Assembly (NCBI GenBank): GCA_014529385.2
Contig: CM043964.1
Span: 107,345,587 to 107,409,586, forward strand
Reading direction: 5' to 3'
From: Adiantum capillus-veneris
Lineage: Eukaryota > Streptophyta > Polypodiopsida > Polypodiales > Pteridaceae
Length of the DNA: 64,000 nucleotides
How positions within the stretch are numbered: the first letter of the stretch is position 1; the number at the start of each line of letters is the position of its first letter. The translations under genes were made by a program, and so were the position numbers. Below, in pieces: positions 31,801 to 42,100 of the stretch. The notes beneath the pieces were generated by a model, which made no database searches, was not told the DNA's origin, and saw nothing but the letters and a program-made list of their open reading frames with translations.

Positions 31801-33159
31801 CGCCATAAGGCTCGACTTGTTGCAAAGGGTTATGCACAACAAAAAGGCATAGATTATGAAGAGACTTTTGCTCCCACTTGTCGTATGACTACTGTGCGTT
31901 TTCTATGTGCATTGGCAGCTCATTTTGGTTGGGATGTACATCAATCAGACATTGTTACTGCTTTCTTGAATGGTGACATATTTGAGGAAGTTTATGTAAC
32001 GCAGCCTCGCGGTTTTGTCATAAAAGGACAAGAGGACAAAGTGTGCAAATGTAAGAAGGCTTTGTATGGGTTGAAGCAATCTCCTCGTGCTTGGTATGAG
32101 AAAGCTGACACTCATTTGGTTAAACGAGGCTTTCGTAACAGTCCAACAGAAAGCACATTGTATGTAAAGCGTGAGGATGATGTATTTCTCATTGTGGTTC
32201 TTTATGTTGATGATTTGCTGATCACTGGACCAAATGAGAGACATATTGCTGAATTTAAGGCTGATTTGAATGCTACTTTCAAGATGAAAGATTTGGGGCT
32301 GTTGCATCATTACTTGGGTATACAGTTTAAGCAGTGTGATGGTGGTATTGCCTTGTGTCAGAAAAGTTACATAGAGACATTGCTATGTAAGTTTGGACTT
32401 GAGGATTGCAAACCTATTGCCACTCCCATGGAAACAGGTTTGAAGTTGAGTCTACATGATGCTGGCGATCCTGCTGATGTCACTCTTTACCAAACTGCTG
32501 TTGGCTGCCTCATTTATGTATGCAACACGAGGCCAGATATTCAATTTGCAGTCTCGCAGGTCAGCAGATTTATGCATAGCCCAGGGTCTAAGCATTGGCA
32601 GGCTGTCAAGAGGATTTTCCGCTACCTTAGTGGCACTTTACATCTTGGCTTGTTTTATCCCAAGGGGGGATCATTGCCGCCAGACTTACATGCTTTTTCG
32701 GACTCAGATTGGGCTGGTTGTTTTGACACGCGAGTGTCCACAAGTGGTTTTTGTTTCATGCTTGGCAGTTCATGTATATCATGGTTGAGCAAGAAGCAAC
32801 CTACTGTGGCCACTTCGAGTTGTGAGGCTGAGTACAGGGCAGTCTTCACAGCTACGGTTGAGTGTGTATGGCTCAGACGCCTTATGGCTGACTTGGGTGT
32901 TGGACAGGACACTGCCAACACTATCTACACTGACAGTCAGAGCGCATTGGCAGTTGCGAGGAACCCAGTTTTTCATGCTCGCACAAAGCACATTGAGGTG
33001 CATTACCACTATGTCAGGGAGAGGCTCTCAGCAGGAGAGATCAGCTTGGCTTATGTGCCAACACAGGACAACCTTGCAGATCTTTTCACAAAGGCATTGT
33101 CTCGTGAGAAGCTTGAAGCTTTCCGCAAAGCTTTGGGCTTACTCCCCTTTGTGGACTGA
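28873..33159 (+). CDS. Copia 1 Gag-Pol polyprotein
   Basis: I start at ATG 28,873 (MADNNNTD, context ACCATGG), giving 1,428 residues; an in-frame ATG at 28,813 would add a poor 20-residue leader. Order: Gag (LDGDNYPMWAYMM near residue 20; SLVQTVLDALPDSYQTF ~175), CCHC knuckle CHYCKANDHLIKSC from residue 284, protease active site YFDSGATKH with Asp 370, GAG-pre-integrase LWHARFGHLNF (~505), integrase with Asp at 30,588, Asp at 30,778 and Glu at 30,885 (35 residues between the last pair), RT with catalytic YVDDLLIT at residue 1,111, and RNase H (FSDSDWAGC ~1,275; YTDSQSA ~1,355). No stop or frameshift and no missing catalytic residue. Normal copia length. It should make virus-like particles, cDNA and integrase. 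Confidence 0.96.
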   Translation: MADNNNTDVFKMFAAEDRLDGDNYPMWAYMMQHVLVSKGVWNIVQGIDVRPGSEDVGDVEDVAGLAARIAAVRVVLPTAEQARWDVKDAQAHALIALSVKRTIIPHIRSAKSAKQAWDILAGLYASRNEAKIALLRKELESKIMHEEDDMDTFLASVKDINEQLISAGEVISDSSLVQTVLDALPDSYQTFASTWRLMTQGNPEVVKFDALCTLLLQESLSRKNRTRQRAVEQAFIASQRKGGNSNAATSYGSAASGKNSVPNASAGSTSSGNSGDKGKKKMRCHYCKANDHLIKSCPKLKAKEAKKKEGGSTANAGSTTNAAIVESSVKGDCDADVDAEWAFSAECTYNPAVHDACLSVAADSHVWYFDSGATKHITSHRELFTSLESVPHGNSVTCANNASYPVQGVGKIVLTAANGSSFTLVDALYVPGIKKNLLSVSALARLGLVVKFVDDRCTVHDLSFGDEIVASGLLCRGLYKLTLYDKCGQNFANAVADSRAISDAKLWHARFGHLNFASLLRLQKSDMVASLPPLEAPIKHVCEGCILGKMQRSKFPKDGSVRATCRLQLVHSDVCGPMQTPSLGNYLYFVTFIDDYSRHAWVFPLKAKSEVFMCFKQFLAMAENVSKCTMGTLRSDRGGEYMSHEFNAFLASRGIKHQCTVPYTPQQNGVAERKNRSLTEMARCMVKSQALPHSFWLEAIMCATYVLNRCPTKALQSITPYEAWHDRKPSIEHMRVFGCLAYALVPQVQRRKLDDKAVKCIFVGYSAESKGYRLYHPQTKRILVSRDVVFVEDSVQPLLSCTRDSNVSSQDIYDTLLPLFSGGNTNVSSNEANVQPMGVSENVLEQPITDADVHDVLDEERAENEQARGMPKWLVHTLRDSKLDAPLSSRTRSGSRHASYASDCYALAVSSLHDVEEPLSFDEAQNSENWIAAMKSEYDALIENDTWTLCDLPPGKKAIGTKWVYKLKRKPDGEIDRHKARLVAKGYAQQKGIDYEETFAPTCRMTTVRFLCALAAHFGWDVHQSDIVTAFLNGDIFEEVYVTQPRGFVIKGQEDKVCKCKKALYGLKQSPRAWYEKADTHLVKRGFRNSPTESTLYVKREDDVFLIVVLYVDDLLITGPNERHIAEFKADLNATFKMKDLGLLHHYLGIQFKQCDGGIALCQKSYIETLLCKFGLEDCKPIATPMETGLKLSLHDAGDPADVTLYQTAVGCLIYVCNTRPDIQFAVSQVSRFMHSPGSKHWQAVKRIFRYLSGTLHLGLFYPKGGSLPPDLHAFSDSDWAGCFDTRVSTSGFCFMLGSSCISWLSKKQPTVATSSCEAEYRAVFTATVECVWLRRLMADLGVGQDTANTIYTDSQSALAVARNPVFHARTKHIEVHYHYVRERLSAGEISLAYVPTQDNLADLFTKALSREKLEAFRKALGLLPFVD

Positions 33160-33222
33160 TCCTGTCCTCAGGGCATGGCACTTCCCTTTACTCATGTGCC
33201 AGCTCTCGTTCACCGCATCACT

Positions 33223-33234
33223 CCAGGGGGGATT
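33223..33234 (+). other. Polypurine tract of copia 1
   Basis: CCAGGGGGGATT directly before the 3' LTR. Confidence 0.88.
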
Positions 33235-33461
33235 TGTTACCATATACATGTGGTAGTGATGTGTGTGAACACACTAGGACCGCCGGGGCATTTTTTCCCT
33301 CTTTAGGAGGTTTTTTCCCCCGTGCATTGTATATACGCCCATCACTCTAGGGCTATCTATCTTTCCATTGCACACTAAGGAATACACTCTCTATTGTGTG
33401 CCTTGAGCTTCCTTCGTCTTCTCCAAGCTGTGTGTGTTTCTCTGCAACCCTAATTCCAACA
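33235..33461 (+). repeat. 3' LTR of copia 1
   Basis: Same 227 bp as the 5' LTR with no difference that I can see; followed by AATAC. Confidence 0.95.
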
Positions 33462-33466
33462 AATAC

Positions 33467-36198
33467 GAAAGATTAATAGGACCAAAGCGGGTTTTGATGA
33501 CGTGAACGAGGTAACTTATTTTAGTTCTTGTTTTTAGTTCCTCAATCATATGTAATGCATGTAGGCAAGGTTTCGTAGCAACAAAGGCAAGCCAGAAATG
33601 ACGTGTGACTTGTAAGGTCAAGGTATTCAGTAGGGCCAATCAATTATTGCAGTTAAAGATGCCGATAGGCATCGTTCTCTTTGGTTCAGAGTTTTGTATT
33701 TGTTTAGGTATGGCTCTTAGGCAAGTTATCTAAACTCGATGAAGTTAGAAACGGTCTTGATCAACCCATTGTTCGTAAGCCGGCTCTGACGGGTTTTCAA
33801 GGTCAGGTAGTTGGCAACGAGTAGGGCAACTCAGGTACGCTTTGTATTACTATAGGTATTTTTATCCTTCCAGTATGGTATCCTACTCGACAAGGTTGAA
33901 AATTGGCAACAATCGACAAGCAAACCACACCAAGGGGTGCTATGAATTCTGGCATCAAAGGAGGCAATTCAAGCAAGTCGGTAAGGAAGTTATAGTTTAC
34001 AATTTTGAACTAATCTTGCAGAAGTTTTCACCATGCCAACTTGACAAGCAAATGTTGCTTCGGTCAAGCAAAGTTTGGCAGTTAAGTTAAATTTTAATAA
34101 CTAATCTTGCTGAGCTATCTATTTCAAGATTGGGTACTCTAATGGTTCTTGATAAGATGTATGCTTTGGCAAGGCCAATTCTCCATGACAACTTGACAAG
34201 GATGATTCTCTTTTGATTTGACATGGTTGTGTCAGCAAGAGCTCTTATTAGCTACAAGCACTCACGCTATGTTCTCTCTCATTTTTTCGATGAACTTATG
34301 CGAAGCAAGGCTTCACTTTATGGCATATTGCATGCAAGCTTCCAAAGTTTGGAATGTGTTATAAGCATACAAACTTGGGGAAACTCGGCAACATGCCTAC
34401 CTTATTTTTTCTTAGAGATCGGTCTATTGAACCAATCCATGAGGGCACACAGGTTTGGAACATTGGCAATACAGATATAAGCTCACATTTTACGTCGAAC
34501 TGTGATGTATCTGTGCCAGTACAAGCTGTGCAATGCACATATGACATCGGCTCACACTGTTGAGACCATCATTAAAACCAAGGGGCTTATTATGGTGGGA
34601 TTAATTCCACCCCATCATTGTTTATGCTACCGCTAATATACTATCAACTACTCTATTTAGAAAGAATTGAAGTTGGTAGATTGGATCGTGATTGTTGTAT
34701 ATGTCTACAACGATCACTTTACATCATTGGATCTATGCACAAGGTGCAAACAACATAGATGATACTTTTTGTGGGTAGCAAGTAGGCATGGCCTAGCTAT
34801 CCAACACCTAATTCATGGTACAACATGAATAGACTAAGTGAGTCTCAAAGCAAAGGATTTCTTGTTTGAACGTAGAAAATTAAGTATGACTACCTTCTTT
34901 GGGGTGTTAGACATCTTTCTCTTCTATTCATGGAGAGATAATATTCTTTCACGATCTAGTTGTGAATAAGATTCCAACTTGAGAAGATCTATATCTTAGT
35001 TGCAATAATGATTGTGTCTCTAGGAGTGATATTTTCAAGGGTATGAACCAGCTAATAAACAATCACTCCTTAGGTGTTAGAATCATGGTTTGATCTCATC
35101 ACATTTGTACTTTCAAGGAAATAAGTCTGCAATCTGCCAAGGGATAGTGGACGAGTTCAACTTCCCAAGTTGATTCCAATCACTATTAGACACTATAGAC
35201 TATGTTGGTCACCGTTGACCTACTAGTTTGAGCAGTTTTTATATAGAGTCTAACCAAGGGGTTTGGATTGCAATTGCAACACCCTTACTGAATGCCAATT
35301 GCCATAGTCTTGCCTAATGCTTACTCAAACCAAGAATGCAAAGTGTTTAGAGTTTTCCTTAATTGCTATTGCTTGTTGCCTTCTTAGTATAGTGCATGCC
35401 AATGAGTGGCGTTGAGCGGTGGAGATGCAAAACAAACCCAATGGCCTCTACCCCAAGACTAATGCATGATGGATTCATTATAGGAGGTACATAGTAGGGG
35501 CACCACCTAGCTTGGAATGTGGCTAGGACGCATGGTAAGGGATTGGCACATAACACAAAGAAAATGTGAGAGAAGGAGAGAGAGGGAGATGAAGAGATCA
35601 TTAGAGCTTCATTAACATAGGCTTCATACATGCCAACAAACATTCATGAGGGGAATTTCACATAATCAACATCTTACAAACTCATGTGTGCATGGTAACT
35701 TAAACCTCTTGGCCATTAAGAAACACACACACACACACACACCAAAAGAAACAATCATAGAAAATACTATACCATAGTAGAATTATTTGTGCATAGAGGT
35801 GCATACACAAGGATGTACATGTGAGAGTGTGAGTGCTAGAGCTTGATTGTGTGTGTTTTTTTTTTTACAAAAGAGGAGGCCTTCTTTTATAGGCCAAGAG
35901 AGTGATTAGGGAGAGATTATGAGTAAGAGGGGTTATTACAAGGTAGCCTCAATTAAGGGCATTCCCCCAATGAGAGAGCTACATGTACCTTGTTTATTGA
36001 CCAATTTCCTTTTAATCACCTTCGTCATGATGAGCTTTGTCTCTATGCCACCTTCCATAGCTTGAGTCCAAGAGCTTTCTTATAATATTTGAGACAATCT
36101 TGATAAAATAAGAGAAAATCTAACAATAATGGAGAGAAACCTATAAGAAATTATGAATTTTGATGGAAATTAAGCATAGTTTAAAGAGTGATTATGAG
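33467..36198. other. Non-coding, unassigned
   Basis: No recognisable gene or transposon protein in either strand. Before about 34,250, CAAGGCAA/GACAAGCAA-type words resemble those left of copia 1, so it is the split target sequence. An (AC)n tract lies at 35,724-35,743. From about 35,820 a purine-rich stretch leads into the LTR of gypsy C. Confidence 0.5.
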
Positions 36199-37026
36199 AG
36201 TCATAAAATATAATATCTAACTTTACCAAATAATTTTCTCATATTAAACTAATCATTTAATTTGGGAAGATAAAAGGGGAACAAGAGTTAGGATATAGAT
36301 ATGTGCTTCTAGATCTATCTCAACAGGGAACCAAAAGGAGAAATGGTTGCATCTCAATAGGGATCCAAAACAAGACGGTCTACCAAAGAGCAATGTGCAA
36401 TAAGCGCTTCTAGATTTACCTCAGCAAGGGACCAAGAGGAGATATAGTTACATCTCAATAGGGGTCCAAAAGGAGGTAGTCTATCAAAGAGCAACGTGCA
36501 TCTAATGGAGGTTTAAATACCTTAGTGTTAGCTTCATTAAAGACCTTCAAAAGTTAGTGTTAAAAAGTCCTTTGACCTTATGCAAGCTAGGATTGACCTT
36601 GAGGTGGGAATCCTACCCAAGCATGAGGTACTTGTCGGCTTGCTAACTAAAGTACAGGTTTGGGATAGTTAATGTTTTTTGCAAAGTTTATGTTAGAAGC
36701 TTTTCATCTTCATAGAATCACCAAGGTCACAAGGAACACAAAGATTGTATTGTACCAAGTCTCTCTTGATGGGAGAATCTATAATATAAACGCCTTTTGG
36801 AGGGGGGACCGACTCCAAGTAAATCCGGTCCTCAACTATTGTCATGTTTTCTAATAATACCTCCCTTGCAAAATTATTGTTCATGATAAGCTAATTAAGT
36901 ACTATGGTCATGTTGCTACCATTAATTAAGTTCACCCTCTATGTTCTCAAAGTAATCTCACAAAAATGCTCACTCTAATTCTCTTAATTCCACTATTCTC
37001 AAAGTTCATAGGTCATTCCCATTACA
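36199..37026 (+). repeat. 5' LTR of gypsy C, internally deleted
   Basis: Its ends match the reverse complement of the gypsy B LTR: TCATAAAATATAATATC at the left (the initial TG is mutated) and CCCATTACA at the right. It is about 830 bp against 1,606 in B, lacking the TG-repeat middle part. Words such as GATATAGATATGTGCTTCTAGATC and GGTCCTCAACTATTGTCATG are shared with B. Confidence 0.8.
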
Positions 37027-37027
37027 T

Positions 37028-37039
37028 TGATATTAGAGC
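37028..37039 (+). other. Primer-binding site of gypsy C
   Basis: TGATATTAGAGC; one base different from the B site and followed by the same CATTTGGTTTCTC. Confidence 0.7.
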
Positions 37040-37441
37040 ATTTGGTTTCTCTTTTCTTGCTTAAGAAGAGAGATCCTTAAGTAGCCTATTAATGGTTGAT
37101 TTTGTTAATTATATTAGGGTAAGTGGGACTGGGATCTATTATCGGTTTTGTCACGAGTCCACTATGTGGGATATGGTGCACACCTCGGGAGCTTTGGTCT
37201 TAATAGTGGGTTCTTTTTAGACTTGCCTACGACTTACCATTATTGAGCCATAAGAAGTCCAAAAGGAGCTATCCCTTGACAATTTTGCTATGTTAGGCTC
37301 ACTCCACTACTCTCTATAATTAACCAATTCGAGCCGTGGGTGTAGATACTTAAGTGCTTATTTTCAAAGGCTGAGAGGAGTAGCAACTAAGGTTTTGAAT
37401 TACCAAAGGATACACTAAGTAAACACATAAATATAATTACC

Positions 37442-38530
37442 ATGGCTGACAATAACCAAGAGAATAGAATAAACATTGATAACTTTGATTTTGCACATGA
37501 AGGTGCTAATGATGATGCCCCCATGTTTATCAATTGTCTTGTTACTAGGTTGCACCAAGCTATGGGCAAACCTACTTTGCAAGCCGAAGTTACCCAGCAA
37601 CTTCATGCTTATGGGATTTCCCTTTCTCTCCAAGAGGAGAGAGAGTTTAGGAGGTCTCTTGATGAGACTCCCAAAAGAGGACTCTCTCCCATAAGAGAGG
37701 AGGAATCCAAAGAACGAGAAAGAAGAAAATCCCTAAGTTCCTCTGAAGATGTGGCTCCACGAAGACGGCGGTCTAGACTATTGCCAACTCCGCTCAAGAG
37801 GAAACAGTCAACCCATAGTCCTTCTCCTCGTCACTCCAAAAGAAAAGAGAGGAAACAAATGAAGAAAAAGGCAAGAAAGAGGTCACCCTCTTCTCCTTCT
37901 TCTTCACCTTCCTCCTCTTCCGACAAAAGCAATAGTTATTCTCCTAAAGAATACAAGAGGAGAGGACATCACAAAACTTACCCTGCATGGCAAAGGTCCC
38001 AAAAGCTCAAGATATTCAAAGAGGGAGGAAAGAATATCTCTTTTATCACCTATGATGGCACCACCGACAAAGTATTGGCCTTCATCCAGCAATTTGATGC
38101 CGCCTTTGGATACGAGGGCTTCACGAAGTCCTCTAAGCTACACCACGTAGCTATGCACTTCCAGACATCTGCTCGTCAATGGTGGGCTAGCCTTCGTGGC
38201 AATGGTGAGGCCCCAAAGACATGGAAAACTCTACAAGTTTCCATCATGAAGCAATTCCTTGCAAGTGATGCAAAGGACAAAGTGCTTACTGAATGGCGGA
38301 GCTTGAAGCTGCTCTTCAACGAGTCTATCCACAAATATGTAGACAAGTTTTGGGATTTACATCTCAAAGCTAAAATCTTTCAAAGGATAGACTTCTCGGA
38401 ACAAAAGCAAAAATTTTGTGTGGTATAACCTGAAGAAATGACTGAGTATGTCAACTTACAACAGCCTAACACTATCACTGAAGCCATCCACCACACTATA
38501 GTTGCTTCAAGGATCAATTTTTAACAATGA
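37442..38530 (+). pseudogene. Gag of gypsy C
   Basis: Starts MADNNQENRIN, matching gypsy B. It has the Ser/Arg-rich tract and the capsid RQWWASLRGNGEAPKTW block. A stop at 38,426 interrupts the capsid C terminus, and further stops follow near 38,522-38,530. It shows the same family as B at lower quality, in the opposite orientation. Confidence 0.85.
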
Positions 38531-39574
38531 GTGAGAAGAAATTTCAATCCCATGGAAAGCAAGGATCAAAATGAAGCTAAAGTACAGAACAATGCTCAAA
38601 ACTCTTCCCAAGGCAACACCAAAACCAACAACAACAACAACAAGGCCAAGAAGAAAGGAGCTTACAAAGGTAACAATAAGCTCTCTCCCAAAGAATTAGA
38701 GGCCTTTCATAAAGACCATAAATGCTTTAAGTGTGGGGAGCAAGGACATGGTTATCGTTCTTGCCTCAAAAGAAATGTACTCAATGACACTCCTAAAGCT
38801 TCCATGGTTGAATCTCCAAAAGAAGATACTCATTGCAAAGGCTCATTCCTATGCTTGGGGAAAAGTAAGGGAGAATGATGCCTTCATCTTGTTTGACACT
38901 AGCTCTACTCAAAACTTCATATCTATGGAGTTGGCCACTAATCTGGGCATTCAAGCTTTTGAGATGGGAGATACTGTAACTGTTGACACAGCTTTCAAGG
39001 GATAGCAAGCCTCCATTACTCCCTTAATTGGGAAGTCGAGACTTCATGTCCAAAGCTACATCGACGAAGAAGATTTTTTTATCTCTCCTCTCCAACATGA
39101 GGATGTTATCCATGGGGCACCATGGTTCAATCGCATGGCTGACAACATGAAGTTCCCTAAAAGGAGAATCTATTTCACCTACAGGGAAAAGAGCATGTAC
39201 ATGGATGCTAATGATTCGGGGAACACCATATCCCTAGTAAATAAGCTTGCTTTTGATAAGTCAATAAAAGCTCTATTTTTGTGTATATGATTTTTGTTAA
39301 AGAATCTGTAAATGATTCTAATGTTTTCACAAGTAGCAATAAAGGGAATCAAGAGGAATTAGAGTTGTCTAATTTCCTAAATGGATTCCAAGATGTTTTT
39401 GTTGATGACATCCCTAGTGAGCTACCTCCAAAACGAGAGGATGCTGACCATGCAATAGAGCTTCTACTAGGAAGCTCACCGCCTAATAAACTTCTTTATT
39501 GAGTTTCACAAGCTCAAGAAGAGGATATCATGAGGTTAGTGCATGAATGGGTGGAAAAAGGGATGGTGAGGCCT
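38531..39574 (+). pseudogene. Zinc knuckle, protease and RT start of gypsy C, truncated
   Basis: CFKCGEQGHGYRSC at about 38,725-38,765. The protease reads FILFDTSSTQNFIS (DTS where B has DPG). Stops occur at 39,002 (TAG where B has Gln) and 39,500 (TGA where B has Arg). A frame change lies near 38,860. It reaches the first RT residues (KGMVRP) and ends at about 39,574, fused directly to the transposase-like sequence. Confidence 0.83.
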
Positions 39575-40486
39575 CCCTTGAACTGTGAGGCCGCACTATT
39601 AGACCACACCCAATGTTGCTTAGAAGTGACACCCTCTTGTTGTAACCAGTCACAGTGTAGCATGAAGCAATGTTGCACGAACAACGTGTCATGCACCTTG
39701 TCATCTGATATGAATAAGTGGATGGTTTTGACTACCTCCCTTGCCCTACGGCGGTAGTGCGTTAAGTCTACAAAAATGGTTACTTGACTAGAGTGCCAAT
39801 GCATTGACTGAATCTTATTTTGTTCCTTGAAGGCATAAATCTCTGTAAAATCAACAACTAACACAACAACATTGTCCAAAAATCGAAGAAAGAAATCCTT
39901 GAAGTGTTGTCCTTGCCATCGAGCCACATAGTTATGAGTGATAAAGAGCTCCAACGTGGTCTTCAAGAGTTGAAGAAACTCCCAGCACTGCATTTCTTTG
40001 TGCAAAAGATCTTTTCTTTTGTTACTATTTCCATGCTTGTCTTGAGCTTGTACATATGCAAATACTTTCACATTAATACTATTACCTGGCTTTGCTGTCT
40101 TCAAGCAGCATAATTCCAACCTATTCACTCCACATGTCAAACACTCTCCTATCAGGCATTCCCTTCTATGGAAAACTGCATCTGCGGGCTTTGGACAAAG
40201 AACAGACTCCCACATATGTGTGACACCTTTGAACGTGTGATGTGAAACCAAGCAACCCTTACTATTGTTCTCACCTGGGGCACAAATATTGCATATACAG
40301 TCACAACCTGCTCTATGCAACCCAAAAGCACGAGAGCGCATGTGGTTCAGTGTGTCCTTAAAAAAAGACATTTGCACATGGTATTTGCAACAACATGTGT
40401 ATCTATCCTTCAGCCACCTACCAAACAATGGCTTCAACATCTCCAACATTCTCATGCCAATCTTGCAATCTGGAAGTTTTTACTTG
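39575..40486 (-). pseudogene. Transposase-like catalytic part, unnamed family (C-terminal exon, truncated)
   Basis: About 300 residues open on the minus strand to 40,455, with upstream phase to a stop at about 40,484. Cys-rich front (YTCCCKYHVQM; LCPKPADA..CLIGECLTC), then ARWQGQHF, VVLVVDFTEIYAF near 39,858-39,830, IQSMHWHSSQVT, and WVWSNSAASQFK at 39,576-39,612. I recall animal and lower-plant proteins of unknown name with D-F-x-E-N-Y, QS-x-HW and SDG-x-x-SQ-x-K; these look like two acidic residues of an RNase H-fold nuclease. Here the second is Asn (SN for SD), so activity is likely lost. The C terminus is cut by fusion to gypsy C at 39,574. A polypyrimidine-TAG acceptor-like site precedes it near 40,490. 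Confidence 0.55.
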
Positions 40487-40559
40487 AATCTACAAAAGAA
40501 CTCAACTTGCAAAATCCAAATGATGATCAGTATTCAGATTGCTAACTAGGACATCAAGC

Positions 40560-42090
40560 AATTTCATGAAAACAAATCATAGTGTTAAATAGCACAATCT
40601 ACATCCTAATGTGCATGCAACTGCGTATGTTAACAAGCATAAAGAGTGTTAGTTAGCATATATATTGTGTTTACCAGGTAACTCTATATGCTAGGTAGAG
40701 CACGAGGCATGCTAACTAGCACAGACCATAGCATACTCATTAGGACACCCATCATGCTGTTCAGCATACTAGGTGTTAGCTAGCAGAAATTATATTAATT
40801 AGCATACCTCTTGTGTTGACTAGCTAACTCTGTATGCTAGGTAGAACACAAGGCATGCTAACTAGCATACTCCATATGCTAACCAACATACTCCATATGC
40901 TAGCTAGCATACCCAGCCCAGCTGCTAGTTCGAACTAGCATAACCCTTGTCTTAAATAGCATACCCATCATGCCAATGAGTATACTAGTTGTTAACTAGC
41001 ATAAGTGGTGTTAACTTGCATACTTTTTGTGTTGACCAACTAACTCTGTATGCTATTTAGAACTCAAGGCCTGGTAACTAGCATACTCCATATGCTACCT
41101 ATCAAACTCCATGTAATTACTAGCATAATCACTTTTTGTTAGACAGCGTATTATCATGCAATTGAGCATACTAGGTATGTAACTAGCATACTAGGTATGT
41201 TAACTAGCATACCAGGTATGTTAATTAGCATACCATGTATGTTAATTAGCATACATATTGTGTTAACCTAGCTCTGTATGCTATTTAGGACCCAAGGCAT
41301 GCTAACTAGCATACTCCATATGCTAACTAGTACAGTCCATATGCTAATTAGCAGAGTTCATATGCTAATTAGCAGAGTTCATATGCTAACTAGCATACTC
41401 CATATGCTAACTATCATACTCACAATGCTAACTAGTATACGCATTAGGACACCCATCATGCTATTGAGCATACTAGGTGCTAACTAGCATAAATGATGTT
41501 AATTAGCATACATCTTGTGCTGACTAGCTAACTTTATATGCTAGGTAGAACACAAGGCATGCTAACTAGCATACTCCATATGCCAACCAGCATACTCCAT
41601 ATGCTAACTAGCATACCCATCCCAACTGCTAGTTCTAACTAGCATAACCCTTGTCTTAAATAGCATACCCATCATGCTAGTGAGCATATTAGGTGTTAAC
41701 TAGCATAAGTGGTGCTAACTTGCATACCTTTTGTGTTGACCAACTAACTATGTATGCTATTTAGAACTCAAGGCCTGCTAACTAGCATACTCCGTATGCT
41801 ACCTAGCAAACTTCATATGCTAACTAGCATTATCACTTTCTATTAGACAACGTACTTATCATGCAATTGAGCATACTAGGTATGTTAACTAGCATACCAG
41901 GTATGTTAATTAGCATACATATTGTGTTAACCAACTAGCTCTGTATGCTATTTAGAACCCAAGACATGCTAACTAGCATACTCCATATGCTAACTAGCAC
42001 AATCTAAATGCTAACTAGCAAAAGTCTATAGATCAGTATGCTATTGATCATCATATACAAGTTACTATGCACTAGAGATGCAATGCATAA
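40560..42090. repeat. Palindromic short tandem array, ~1.5 kb, with higher-order period
   Basis: Dozens of variants of TGCTAACTAGCATACTCCATA (about 21 bp), each containing palindromic words (GCTAACTAGC, CATATG, CTAG). A longer period of about 707 bp is visible: the run starting CCCATCATGCTGTTCAGCATACTAG at ~40,748 returns as CCCATCATGCTATTGAGCATACTAG at ~41,453, each followed by the same order of unit variants. No gene inside. It lies between the two halves of the transposase-like pseudogene, all on the minus strand. Confidence 0.9.
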
Positions 42091-42100
42091 AATTCATAAG

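Larger units (their letters stand above)
28284..33461 (+). mobile_element. Complete Ty1/copia retrotransposon (copia 1)
   Basis: 5,178 bp. Two 227-bp LTRs (28,284-28,510; 33,235-33,461) read base-for-base identical, each TG...CA. A 5-bp duplication AATAC flanks it (28,279-28,283; 33,462-33,466). The primer site is at 28,513, the purine tract at 33,223-33,234, and one uninterrupted gag-pol frame lies between. Domain order is gag, protease, integrase, RT, RNase H, which defines copia. Identical LTRs imply insertion recent enough that no substitution has accumulated in 454 bp. A truncated relative lies at 44,492-45,766. Confidence 0.96.

Noticed and set aside
40560-42090. CRISPR-like array of short repeats
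   Set aside because: Units are contiguous and degenerate with no unique spacers of constant length, no cas genes are present, and the context is eukaryotic.
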